Shown piece by piece: positions 21,642-31,784 of a stretch of DNA of 36,464 nucleotides. The notes below the pieces were generated by a model. That model was not told where the DNA came from. It did no database searches and was given only the letters and a program-made list of their open reading frames with translations. The position numbers were made by a program, and so were the translations under genes. The DNA is from Rhizophagus sp. LPA8_4_AMF. Lineage: Eukaryota; Glomeromycota; Glomeromycetes; Glomerales; Glomeraceae. The DNA is taken from positions 1 through 36,464 of the forward strand of contig JADRCO010000353.1 in NCBI GenBank assembly GCA_021464525.1. The letters are read 5' to 3'. Position 1 is the first letter of the stretch. Each line of letters starts with the position of its first letter.

Positions 21642-22271
21642 TCATCTTGTTGGAAATCTTACTCGTTCTGCAATTTCACTATAACAGAATGGTGACCAAT
21701 TTTGTTGTTGTAATTGTTTCATTTGAATCTGAAACAGCAATTTCAAATCTTCATTACCATTTGCCATATACATAAGATTCTTACTTAGACTTTTCATTTG
21801 TAGACTGTACAAATCTTTTACACCATACAGATCTTTATCATATATAATACAATTAGGTAATGATTTTGATAATTTGTATTTGTGTTTTATCAAAGTATTT
21901 ATCAGTGCCATTAATCTCTTTGCTTCTTCCTTCAATATTACTACGCCTAAAAGTTGATATTTGAGCACCGGAATCATATTAATATTCCATAATTTGCATA
22001 CTTGTTTATCTGTTAAGATTTTCCTCGTCATAATCTTGACAAAACCTGCAATCATATCTTCCATTTTTTTAATGTGCACTAATCGGTTATTATTATGCGT
22101 AAAAAAAATCCCTAAAAACCTATTACCCTCTTTTGAATTCATTTTTTTAATTGTTAGATCATCAATTATTAGATCTTTTTTCTCTTTATCGTTAATTTTA
22201 ATTACCTCATATTTCTTGGGGTTGGCTTTTATGTCATTTAATTTATAAAAGCTGTGACATATTTCTAACAT
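21642..22271 (-). pseudogene. LINE reverse transcriptase thumb region
   Basis: A 209-aa frame following motif C. NPKKYEVIKIN and NRFLGIFF correspond to the conserved region after the catalytic DD pair in LINE RTs. A helical segment with repeated QMKSL/QMKQL follows. It is separated from the palm piece by a frame break at about 22300. Confidence 0.75.
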
Positions 22272-22300
22272 TTGTAAAACCCCATCACGTGATTGGCTAA

Positions 22301-23304
22301 TTATGTCGTGTCATCCATAAAAGCTATCACGTTAATTTTAAGCTCTTTACGTAACACCTCAGGCATGTTCACATCTTCCTTATATTCCACTTCAACCGTA
22401 TATCTTAACGCCTCTTTTAAAGTATCAAGCTTTGTTAATAATGGATCATAAAATATTCGCCATAACAGCGGAGACCATACTTCTCCCTGATCGATACCGT
22501 CTTTCACATGATATTTATCAGTTAAATCATTATTAACAATCACTCGATTGAATCAGTTGTGTGAAATATCCATTACTAGGTTTATCCATTGTTTAGGTAA
22601 TTTAATTCGTTCCATTGCTTTCTTCAACCTTATTGAGCTCACCGAATTGTACACTTTACTAATATCCATTAGCGCTATCCACGCTTCTTCTTATTAATAT
22701 TTGCGTCCTCAATGACACTCTGAACTACTTTTATTGGTTCAAAAGTACTCTCATATTTAAGCACCGCATAGTTTTTGCCTTTTAACACATTATTTTGCAC
22801 TAAAATCTCACTTAAACGATTTGTTAAAATTTTAATTGTAATCTTGCACGCTGTTTCTATCAGAGTTATTGGTCTGGTTAATTTTAAATCTCTATTCCAC
22901 TCCATTGTCTTTTTAATAGGATACACTAGACCATTCTTCCAATCTGCTGGCCATTCGCCTTTTTTTAACGACTCATTAATTATATCCAATAATAATTTTC
23001 TAGCATTTTCGCCACTCTTTTTCCAAAAGTCGTATGGAATTCCACTAACACCTGCTGCTTTATCATTTTTCACATCTCTTAGTACGATCTCTATATCCTG
23101 TAGTGTTATCTCCTCACATAATGTTTGATATATCTTTTCATCAATATCTTCAATCGATTCATAAAACTGTTTCCAATGATTGTCATATTCCAGCACATCA
23201 AAATTTCTACTACCTGTCCAATTACAATAATGTTCTTTCACTTCATCTTTGATTTCTTCGTGTATCGTGATCATCCGTACTCTGTCATGTAAACTTGTTG
23301 ACAA
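22301..23304 (-). pseudogene. LINE reverse transcriptase fingers and palm
   Basis: Two open stretches, 23304-22675 and 22543-22301, with a break between them. The first holds DKAAGVSGIPYDFWKKSG, WKNGLVYPIKK and TRPITLIETACKI, the standard early LINE RT blocks. Motif A lies between them near 22690-22640 as ALMDISKVYNSV, with the first Asp kept. The second holds DGIDQGEVWSPLLW and the motif C core FMDDT. Catalytic Asp residues are present, but the frame is interrupted. Confidence 0.85.
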
Positions 23305-24066
23305 CTGTCTATTTTAATTTGTTCTTTTCTTTTTTCCATTACCCTTATTATCATTTCTTTTAAATCATAAGTCATCATTTTTTCTCTGTTTTCTATATTT
23401 TTCTCAATTTCTTTGGTTTGTTCGTGTTGCTCTATAGTCTTTAACTTACTATTTAACCTATTCCTTTCCCGTCGTAGTTGTTTTTTCACCATTTTGAGTA
23501 TCTCTAAGTCTTCTAAATTGAAACATAGCACTTCTTTCATCATTTCACTTCTATTCATTTCATTGCGATCAAAATCTAGATACTGGTTTATCTCTTTTTT
23601 GTAATTATTTTTAATTTTTTATCTGCTTTGTCATCGAAAGTTCTTCCAGAATTTGTTTTCTGTCCTAACCCTCCTCTTTTGTTTTCAAATTCTTCCATTT
23701 ATTTAGCTGTAATTCTATGTCGCCCAAAATTTTAATTTTCCTTTTTATTTTTTCCTGTACCGAAAGTTTGGATATGTCCGTTCCATATCTATGAGTTGTT
23801 TGCTTGTTCTTTTCTTTAGTTTTTAGAGCCTTGATCATTTTACCTATTTTCACGTTTATTACATTCTTCAGAAAACTCCACTTGTGATTAATACTGTCAT
23901 CGTTGTCTATCACTACTTGATACTGATTGGTTGTTAATTTCCCTTTGACTGCTTCTGCAATTTTTTCCCATTTGTTCTTCAATTTTTTATTATTACATAA
24001 ATTAGTATTTTTCCTAATGTTTGATTGCTCTGTTATTTCTTCTTTAATCTTGATCGTGATAGTCAA
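23271..24066 (-). pseudogene. LINE linker between endonuclease and RT
   Basis: Open stretches 24066-23665 and 23558-23271 in different frames. Both are very Lys/Glu-rich and probably helical or coiled-coil (KKLKNKWEKIAEAVKGKL, VKKQLRRERNRLNSKLK). No enzyme motif was seen. The position between the endonuclease remnant and the RT fits the spacer of such LINEs. Confidence 0.65.
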
Positions 24067-24345
24067 CGCTTTGTGATCAGTAGTTAATTTTTCTTCTATA
24101 TTTAGGACTTCATGTTCTTCAATTCTTCCTAATAACTCACTATTTATAAAAATATAATCTATTCTTGTACTTATGTGCCCATTAGATCACGTTTCTATTA
24201 GATCACTATTATTAATAATACGTATGTACATCCAGAAGATTGGCATCATCGAGCATGTCCAAAAATTTCGTTTTGTCTTTTTTTGCTGAATTTTCTCATC
24301 TTTCGTTGAAATCGTCCATTACGACGATATCTACAGTAAATCATT
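24060..24345 (-). pseudogene. LINE APE-type endonuclease, C-terminal remnant
   Basis: On the minus strand VVMDDFNER (near 24340-24310) matches the GDFN block of APE-type endonucleases with D for G. After it an in-frame TGA interrupts the domain. STRIDYIFINSELL (about 24180-24135) matches the RIDYIF block, and TTDHKALT (about 24085-24062) matches the final SDH block with T for S. The N-terminal half of the domain is absent, so the element is 5'-truncated. Confidence 0.75.
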
Positions 24346-24420
24346 TTCTTTGGCCTGCTCAATCCACCTTGCCACTATTTCCACGATATCTTGCTTTCTA
24401 TGTTTGTCATTAATATCATA

Positions 24421-24756
24421 TATATACTAATAATACGTATCAAACGTTGAGATCCCTTTAAAATTATATCAATTGATTGTGCAATTCAAATACGTTGTGA
24501 GTTTTCAATTGAAATTTTCTTTTATTGTTTTTTCTCAAAATGAGAATCAACTATTATAATTATATTTATTAGTATGATAACCAACAACTTTGATTTTACT
24601 AAAAGAGAAATGATTAAATCAAAATGAAGACAAATTCATAAAATTTAGATGAATATTTCAAGAAAACTTCATTTTTATGAAAAGAGAAAAAATTTAGATC
24701 AAAATGAAAGTGATTTCCATTTCTAATGAAAAAGAAAAATTTAAAAAACGTTAGCT
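24421..24756. other. Non-coding AT-rich stretch
   Basis: AT-rich spacer beyond the LINE with repeated AAAAGAGAAA and ATCAAAATGAA words (about 24600-24710). No gene seen. Confidence 0.4.
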
Positions 24757-24761
24757 ACACC

Positions 24762-25015
24762 CATTTTTTTTTTTTTGAGATTCAAATCATATCTTTATTA
24801 ATAAATAAAAGGACCTAGTATCTACAAATGTTGTGGAGGGGGATAAGATCTAATTGCTCTACGGGTCTATCTAAAATCCTATTGCAGACCCATAAACAAC
24901 TTTCATCACCTATCTGATGGACTACTATACCAACTTCAATAGCGTTAAAAGAAGACCCTACTACACTACAAAATCTGATAACAAAGAGCTACGCTATTAT
25001 GGTACACAACAATTG
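24762..25015 (-). mobile_element. Retroposed poly-A-tailed sequence (SINE or processed transcript)
   Basis: On the minus strand a mixed-composition stretch ends AATAAAGATATGATTTGAAT plus CTC, then an A tail of about 13 (T run at 24763-24775 on the plus strand). The AATAAA sits about 20 nt before the tail, as in a polyadenylated transcript. No coding frame and no clear tRNA-type promoter boxes are seen. The 5' border is a guess from a change in composition. A 5'-truncated LINE end is the main alternative. Confidence 0.35.
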
Positions 25016-25774
25016 TAGCTATATGGAAGTATGTATGCCTCAATAATATATAAATCAACAAAACCATATAACGATATTTGCAAAACTCCCGGTGCATACG
25101 AATAATAATTTCTAATAGCTAAAATAATATATTAAATATACTGTATCTAGTAAAATTTAATTTCATCAAAAAATATGATTATTATTAACGTGAAAAAAAT
25201 TTGGAATTTCCATTTAGAGGACGACTAAAGCGTAAAATCACGTAATAGTATGGAAATATTCGTCACTTAGCGTCACACCCTACCAGCCTGCTACCTCCTT
25301 TCATATACTAAGTACAATTTTTTGTCGTGAAATCCTATTCATCACTCCCTAATTGTCACATGATTAATTTCTTAATGCCGTAATTCTGGCAAAAATTTCT
25401 GTAATTCTGGTAAATTGACTCCGTTTTAGACGATCCCCTCATTTAAAATGTTGTGCCAGTATGTCCGATTGGTTTGATAATGTTGCATAGATTCATGCGA
25501 CTATTCACGTGACAAGATTGTACATTTTCGCTTCGTTACTCAAAAATAATTTTCTTGTAAATATCCACAAAATACGTATCGGTTCTAAGATCATCATATG
25601 ATCATACTATACTCTACACATGAGCATGTAGAATTCATTCTAAGACAAAAAATCTCAGAGTAATATTAAGAGACCAGTTTTAGTAAATTGAAATTCTTTC
25701 GCTCTATCTAAATTTGACGCAATTATCGCAATCTCCCTTCTGTAATTTCATTTTTCTATATCTTTGAAAACTCT
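25016..25774. other. Gene-poor stretch
   Basis: No gene supported. Contains AT-rich spacer and a short GC-richer patch near 25270-25300 (CGTCACACCCTACCAGCCTG) with no recognisable function. Confidence 0.4.
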
Positions 25775-25993
25775 TTGTATATTTTCGTAAATGACTACAT
25801 TAATTCTCTTCTTCCTCTAAATTTTAGGACGCTTTTATTTCTACCAACTTTATCCATTGCACTTAATCTTCAATTGAGTCCGGGCATTAATAAAGAGGCC
25901 GAGGAAATTACTGAACCAAAGTCAAGAAAAGGTGACGATGAAATAGGTTGGTGTGTTTATAATATGTTCGAAACCCTCCAACTTTACTCCTAA
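25775..25993 (+). CDS. Weak hypothetical frame, perhaps a terminal exon
   Basis: A 72-aa frame, unrecognised. CTAAATTTTAG at 25818-25828 looks like a 3' splice acceptor, and the following part (LQLSPGINKEAEEITEP, KGDDEIGWCVYNMFE) has a more protein-like composition than nearby frames. If real, the coding part may start at the acceptor with earlier exons not found. A TTTG|GTATAT-like donor about 55 nt upstream is possible but unproven. Confidence 0.15.
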   Translation: MYIFVNDYINSLLPLNFRTLLFLPTLSIALNLQLSPGINKEAEEITEPKSRKGDDEIGWCVYNMFETLQLYS

Positions 25994-26269
25994 AAACTTT
26001 TGGGCTAACTATTAAAAATCAAAGTAATTATAATAAATTTTTTGTTAGAATTTTTACTGCAGATGATATAGAAATTTAGGAGAAGTTTTTTTAACGTTAG
26101 CTTCACAATATATATAAAACTAGGAAAACGGAAAGCGTTGGAATGTCCGAAGCGGTATTGCTAGCAAAATTTGTTTTAACCACGTTTTTGTCCCTATCAC
26201 AATCGACAATTTTATTTCCTTTTTTGCGATTTATGTAAAGCTACCTATATGACTATCGCAAGTAACACA

Positions 26270-26365
26270 AATAATAATAAAAGGAAATAAACTAATAATA
26301 ACTAATAACAATAGAAATAAACTAATAACAAAAAGAAATAAACTAATAACAAAAGATTGGTGACG
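26270..26365 (+). repeat. Minisatellite of AAATAAACTAATAACAA units
   Basis: About four units of roughly 20 bp, two of them identical over GAAATAAACTAATAACAAAA. The others are shortened or have an extra TAATAAC. The small minus-strand frame across it is an artefact. Confidence 0.75.
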
Positions 26366-26846
26366 GTAGTACAGTACCAAAAAACGTGTCACCGCAACAA
26401 TTGTCTTCAACAACCATTTTAATAAATGATTACGATATGTATGTGATTATTGATTAAGAATTTGGGAATTTGCAAGAGGAGTTCTGGTCTTATCTTAATA
26501 TAAAAAAAAAAATGAAAATAAATAATTAATAATGAATAATAATAATAATGATTGTACTGAAATCCAGTCATGTTTTCATTTTTTATTATTTTAATAATTT
26601 TGTGAATAATGTAATCACTGTAATGTGCATACATATGTATGTTATATGTGCTGATGACGAATGTAGTAATGTACATCTCTCGTGCCAAATACCTGATATA
26701 TAAATACTTATACAGTATCTACATAAAAATATTTCGTAATTGTTTAAACATTTTTGAATGGGAGTAACGAAAGTGCAGCCATATTTACATTAAATGAACC
26801 TATTTTGGATAAATTTGGATAAATTTTATTATTGATTTAATAATGG

Positions 26847-27368
26847 GCCTGTTCAATTTTGATTGTTCGGATTTTTGATCCCAACATGTGATCAGAATCA
26901 AAATTGAGCTAGTCGATCTTGATTTTGTCGGGTTGTATTTTTTTTTCAAAAATTAATAAATATTTTAATTTTTTTCATATTTTTCTTAAACAACCTACAA
27001 AAAAAAATAATTTTTTATAATTTACCTCAATGATATACCAGCAAGGTATTGAAAAAATATTATTGTCACATTTTATTAAATCAAGCCAGGTCTGTAAGAA
27101 CTTTTCTGGGCAAATTTAAGCGTGAAGTTTTAGTTAAACGCATAATTATTTTCTTCTTTGGAGGTCTACAAGAGTCAGTATTAGTACGTTTAGTAGAAGT
27201 TTTTCCGCTAACTTGTAATTTTCTTTTTTCAGTTTCGTTCAAAAGCGCGTTTTTAATTTTCGATCAAAAAAAATTCTACTTTTCAGTAGTTCGTACTGAT
27301 CAAGTTACACGATTCCTGTTAGCCAATAATCATCAAAAAACCAGATCAAAAATCCAATTGAACAGGCC
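26847..27368. mobile_element. 522-bp inverted-repeat element with 8-bp target duplication
   Basis: The exact duplication TAATAATG lies at 26839-26846 and 27369-27376. The ends are GGCCTGTTCAATT and its inverse AATTGAACAGGCC, followed by a shared GGATTTTTGATC block. Near the left end TCAATTTTGATT pairs with an inverted AATCAAAATTGA 30 bp inside. An 8-bp duplication fits hAT-, P- or Merlin-type elements, and the GG start mildly favours Merlin (inference). The 119-codon frame inside runs past the right end and shows no transposase motif, so it is not called as a gene. Confidence 0.75.
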
Positions 27369-27408
27369 TAATAATGTTCGAATGTTCGCCATAAACTACT
27401 GTAAATAA

Positions 27409-28556
27409 ATACCTTACAAAAAAGAAGAAACCCCAATGTAATTTTACGATAAAGATAGTAAATTCTCATCGTGGTAAGATTTTCAAGGTAATTTAAATCG
27501 TCAAAAAAAAAAAGAATAAAATTGCTTTTATAGAGTATAACCCTTAAGATTTTTTTTTTTTTGTTTATTTGGACACTTTATATTATAATACCTTTCGAAC
27601 ATAAATATTTGACGCAACCAAGAATATACAGTACATGTAGACAATAGGAATAACTTGCACTATAGTATTAGAGATATGGATCTTGGCCCTTGCGCTTCCC
27701 GAATAAAAAAAAATTGAAGTTTCGCAACAAGTGTTGCAAAACTTACCATTTTGGCATTCAAACAAAAAATGAGAAACGTTAAATAATTGACTCACGGCGA
27801 TTAGATGTCAGAAAACTGTATTTTTTTTTTTTAGTATTTATATAGAATAATTCGAGTATTGATTTTACCAACCCTATAAAAAATTTTTTAGAAAATTGGT
27901 CATATGTCGGAGTTAAATTTGTACATACGTCGGTGTATTTATATAGATATATAAAATAATGACTAGCATCAATTCCATATGCAATACATATTACATAATA
28001 GGATTTATTAGTCTTTAAAGATATTATGACCATCTTTTTTTTTATGTTAAAGAGAAACATACAATTCGTTTTCCGTACATCATTTTAATACGGCATAATG
28101 ATTCAGTGTTTCAATTTACTTTATTTTTGAAACTAAATGTTAAAAAGAAAAAGGACATACATAGTAAGTATTGGATATCCAAAATAAACTTGTGAGTGCC
28201 CCATCAATAATAAATATTTTGGTTAGTACTATAGCTGTAAATTTATAGTTTTAATTGTTTGGATAATCTATTAATAATATTTTCCTTATTTTCTGTAAAA
28301 CTGCTACATAATCTGTTTACAAAGTATAGTATAAGACGCGGGCCAACTGAACTAAGTAATTTATTTAACGAAAAAATTCAAGATCAATTAATTTTGGCGC
28401 AAAGTGCAGTAGTAAATTAATTAATATGGTAATAGCTAAACGCCAGTGCAGTTGCACAAATATCGTGAATATTAATATTTCATTTATATAGTACTCTGTA
28501 TCATATAAATAGCGTCCATGTCGCTCGGTAAGAAATTATAAAAAAAACTAAGATAC
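27409..28556. other. Gene-poor stretch with two weak minus-strand frames
   Basis: Two overlapping minus-strand frames (28060-27779, 93 aa, and 27795-27583, 70 aa) were considered. The first has KTNKSYYVICIAYGIDASHY, which looks somewhat protein-like, but neither matches anything I recognise and no splice structure joins them. The rest is AT-rich spacer. Confidence 0.3.
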
Positions 28557-28589
28557 ATGCAAATTTTAGAAAATTTCATTTTAATTTTC

Positions 28590-28965
28590 ACCCTAAAAAT
28601 AATTATGAACAAAGATCACCATACATTCAGAAAATCGGTCCAAATACTAACAGTAGGAGAATTAAAAGAAAACCTCAAAAGCTTTGTCCTAATTGTAAAG
28701 AAACGGACGATTCTATCAAGGTATTTTCTAATAAAGTAATAGGATAGAAGAAATAGTCAATAACTTTCATAAGAACTTTCCCAGGAAGACTAATCGAATC
28801 TCCATATTCCGTGCAAAGTTTACTTTAAACAAAATTCCTTGCGAGTTGAATACGATTTATCGAATTTCACTTTAGAAAATTTACAGAAATTGGCTAATTT
28901 TCCAACTCAAAGTTGCAATAGTGACAAGAAAAGTATTAATAATAAACCTTCCAGAAAGGATGATT
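28590..28965 (+). pseudogene. Copy C, diverged member of the CxxC repeat family
   Basis: The plus strand encodes EQRSPYIQKI, a basic stretch (SRRIKRKPQK), the cysteine pair CPNC with KETDDSIKVFSNK, then in another frame RIEEIVNNFHKNFPRK, IFRAKFTLNKIPCEL, LENLQKL and NNKPSRKDD before a stop. Block order matches modules 1 and 2 of the other copies, but DNA identity is much lower, so this is an older copy. At least two frame changes break it. It ends about 85 bp upstream of the HMG-box gene and on the same strand. Confidence 0.6.
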
Positions 28966-29048
28966 AACACGTTTTCGAATAATAAATATATTTTTCAAAA
29001 CATAAACAAATTACTATAAAGATTCATTCATAATAATCATCTATAATC

Positions 29049-29606
29049 ATGAAATTAGATTTCATTCACTACCATGAGAACGCGGTAATACCGCAAAATA
29101 TTTTGGTATCCTTACCTTTGAAATTAGGGGTCGACGATTTGTTGGCCAAACCTAGACGGGGAAAAATGCCGACCAGGCCCCCAAATAATTTTTTAATATA
29201 CAGGACCGCATACATCAGGGTCCTGCAATCTAAAGGTTATTGGGATTTAAGGATGAGGGAAGTCACTTCCAACGCTGCGGCAGCTTGGAAGAACGCATCA
29301 AAAGAGGTACGAGAAGAATGTCAAAAATTAGCTCTCATAGCTAATAAGAAACACGAGGAAGTTTATGGATCACCTCCTCAACAAACACGAAGAAGACGTC
29401 AGATAAATGAACGTCGTCAGCCCAGACGACCCAGTCCAGCTTCGGCTGCCCCCGTTTCACCTTTAATGTTCGAGCTGTCTGCCCATAATACGAATTTAAA
29501 TACATCATATTATTTTGATGATTTCATGCCAATTTCTTGGCAAAATATTCCGTGTGATATGACATTCTCACTACCAGAAAGTGAACTTGGAGAACCACAG
29601 CCCTAA
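29049..29606 (+). CDS. MATA-HMG-type HMG-box protein, 185 aa
   Basis: A DNA-binding protein of the HMG-box class, most likely a nuclear transcription factor of the MATA-HMG kind that is multi-copy in arbuscular mycorrhizal fungi. The start ATG at 29049 is the first in frame, and no intron is needed. The box spans about residues 43-107: RPPNNFLIYR at the start (RP-N-F--YR signature), a central EVTSNAAAAWKNAS with W80, and EECQKLA leading to KKHEEVYG. Before it is a basic KPRRGKMP. After it come an Arg-rich run (TRRRRQINERRQPRR, 113-127), then Pro/Ser and an acidic, aromatic tail without a known domain. GC content is visibly higher than in the flanks. The stop is followed by poly-T/A-rich sequence. 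Targets and any mating role cannot be judged from sequence. Confidence 0.9.
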   Translation: MKLDFIHYHENAVIPQNILVSLPLKLGVDDLLAKPRRGKMPTRPPNNFLIYRTAYIRVLQSKGYWDLRMREVTSNAAAAWKNASKEVREECQKLALIANKKHEEVYGSPPQQTRRRRQINERRQPRRPSPASAAPVSPLMFELSAHNTNLNTSYYFDDFMPISWQNIPCDMTFSLPESELGEPQP

Positions 29607-30914
29607 TTTAACACGATATACCGACCTATGTAAATGTAAAAAGCATAGAAACAACAAACAGCAAATTTTCGTTTTTTATTTTTCTTTATTTATTTTCATT
29701 CTTCGTTTTCGTAAATATTGAATATTTTTCTTTTTTTCTTTTTTTTTTTTACTCATTTACGTCACATCACACCAATTTTCTTTATTATTAAAAGAACACA
29801 AACAAACGCAAACGAAAAAAATTATAAGATAACCCAAGAATGTAAAACATTTATGTATAAAAATTTCAACCCCTTTTTTGTAAGATTTAAAATTAAGCCA
29901 AAAAATTTCTTTATATGTCGAAATTTAGATTATTATTATTTATAAAAAAAATTATTCGGGTACTAAAAAAAACTTTTATCGAAAAATTTTTTTGGGCGGT
30001 CAAGGTATGTTTTCATAAGTGTAGAGTTAAAACAAACAATATGCAAAATACAAATGGAATTTTTTTTTATAAAATAATTTCTTTTTGAATTTTTGAAAAA
30101 AAAATAAATAAGACAATGATTTGGTTATTGGAAAAAATAATATTTTTTTTTTCACATGTGATATATGTTTCTATATATTTTGATCTCTTTTCTAAATGAA
30201 AATTATTGACTTATTATTTACCCTCCATATAAATAATTGAATTGCGCGCCATGTCTGTGCCCCCATATTTATTAAATTAATGATCATAGGAATTTGCCGT
30301 AGTATCAATTAAAACCGCTCTTACATAAGAAACATATAACTTGAAAACAGTAAAAAAAAATCTAAAAAAGGACAATATCATAAAGTTGCCTTATTGGAAA
30401 ATAAAAAAAAACCCCAAAAATTCAGAATATTTAACGAAAAAAATTAAAAAAATTATTAATAAATCTAAATAGATTTTAACTAAATTTATACTAGTCAATA
30501 TATTATTTAAATTTATTAAAATTTGGTAATTAACACTTAAGAGTTATTTATTGAAAGATTTTTTTTGAATATTTTCGTAGATTTTTCATAAACTTTTTAA
30601 AAAAAAAAAATAATAAAAAAAATAGCACAAGTTGTGTCTAATGCAAAATAATTACTATATATACTTGTAAAAAATTCTCAACTTACCTAGTGTAAAAATT
30701 TTTTTATCGCTAACATATTGCTATTAAATTATTATATAATTCCTCAATTTAAACTAATTCGTTAATTCCGAAAATCGGTGGATATGTTTATCCTGAAATG
30801 CATTAAATTTAAATTGGGCGCATTTTTAGTGTTTTACACATTAGTTTTTGCAATTAATCTAACTATAATTCCAATTTGGACGAAAAAACTCCGAAGCTTT
30901 AGCTGCGGTTAGAC
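29607..30914. other. A/T-rich intergenic stretch
   Basis: No gene seen downstream of the HMG-box gene. Long A and T runs occur (for example 29714-29750, 30598-30630). The open frame at 29718-29945 is low in complexity and rejected. Confidence 0.5.
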
Positions 30915-31784
30915 AGGACCCCGGATAATTATAATAAAGGTCATATACAAAATAAGTATAAAATTTTGTATTTATAATGAGAAGGTTATATGAAAAAAAT
31001 GTATATTTTGAGAAAATGTTATATGTAAAAATAGTATATTACAAAAATAGGTTATAGTAAAAAAAAGTATAAAATTTCAAATAAAAATTTAAAGTCATAT
31101 ATAAGCTTTATTATAAAAGTGTATATTTTACCATAAATCAAATAATTAAAAATAGAAATCAGATAATTCGCAGATAATCAGATACCGTAATTAATTGAAT
31201 ATTACTTTAATTCTATTAAGAACATGAGTAAAACGCGTATGTTAAATTAACAATAACACGTATTTTTATGTTAAATTTATTTAAAAAGCATCTCTTCTTT
31301 CTTTCTTATCATTTTAAACATTAAAACATCACAGGTGCTTATTTCATTTCCTATTACGCTACAAAAATGAATAATAAAAGTCTTAATGAACAACTTTTAA
31401 TATCAATAAATTTCTTTCTGTAAACTCTCCTCCCAATATTTATGCTGTTCAAAATTATGCTTCAACTATTGATCCCAGGTATATTCTATTTTCGCATATT
31501 TCTAGCTAATCAATTATTAATTATCTAGGAAACTGTGAAAATTGTAATGAAAATATGGGATTTATTATAGTTGGAAAAAGAGAAATGGAAATTTATAATT
31601 TTTTTAATTCAGTAAAAGACAAATTATAACTAATATTAAATAAATAAATAACAATATTTAATGTAAATATGTATTAAAGTCATATTATAAAAAAGTATAT
31701 TTTTAACATTGTATAAGATTATAGGATAAAAGTGTATAATAAAACAGTTAAATTTATGTATATTTTTTTTGAATCCGGGGTCCT
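30915..31784. mobile_element. 870-bp inverted-repeat element with 8-bp near-duplication
   Basis: The ends are AGGACCCCGGATAATT and, inverted on the right, AGGACCCCGGATTCAA. The flanks read GGTTAGAC (30907-30914) and AGTTAGAC (31785-31792), one mismatch in eight, which suits a hAT-type element of some age. The interior shows many subterminal copies of GTTATA, AAAGTATA and GTCATAT on both sides (about 30940-31135 and 31675-31765). The centre carries a decayed coding fragment listed separately. No transposase was recognised. Confidence 0.6.
31367..31629 (+). pseudogene. Decayed coding fragment inside the 870-bp element
   Basis: From an ATG at 31367 a short frame (MNNKSLNEQLLISINF) continues in another frame as SPPNIYAVQNYASTIDPRYI and LFSHISS, a stop, then NYLGNCENCNENMGFIIVG, KREMEIYNFFNSVKDK and a TAA. 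The C-E-N-C pair and block composition look protein-derived. One frame shift and one in-frame stop break it. I do not recognise the family. It could be a captured host gene piece or part of the element's own lost gene. Confidence 0.35.

Larger units (their letters stand above)
19076..24420 (-). mobile_element. LINE with APE endonuclease remnant, RT and RNase H; 5'-truncated
   Basis: A minus-strand non-LTR retrotransposon of about 5.3 kb. In order along the minus strand: the end of an APE-type endonuclease (24345-24060), a charged linker, a reverse transcriptase (23304-21642), a connection region (21390-20689), an RNase H-like domain and a C-terminal zinc knuckle (20735-19592). It ends in a 3' UTR with AATAAA-like signals and a 25-base A tail (T run at 19076-19100 on the plus strand). 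The domain order fits RNase H-bearing LINE clades such as I/Tad (inference). The frame is split into at least seven pieces, so it is dead. Its 5' end near 24420 is approximate. No target duplication was seen. Confidence 0.85.

Noticed and set aside
24757-25030. Possible target duplication TAGCTACA around the poly-A-tailed sequence
   Set aside because: The two words are inverted relative to each other, not direct, so they are not a target duplication.
27049-27408. 119-codon plus-strand frame
   Set aside because: It crosses the right end and target duplication of the 522-bp element and has no transposase motif.
29718-29945. 75-codon plus-strand frame after the HMG gene
   Set aside because: Runs through homopolymers in the 3' region. 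Poly-Phe start, no motif.
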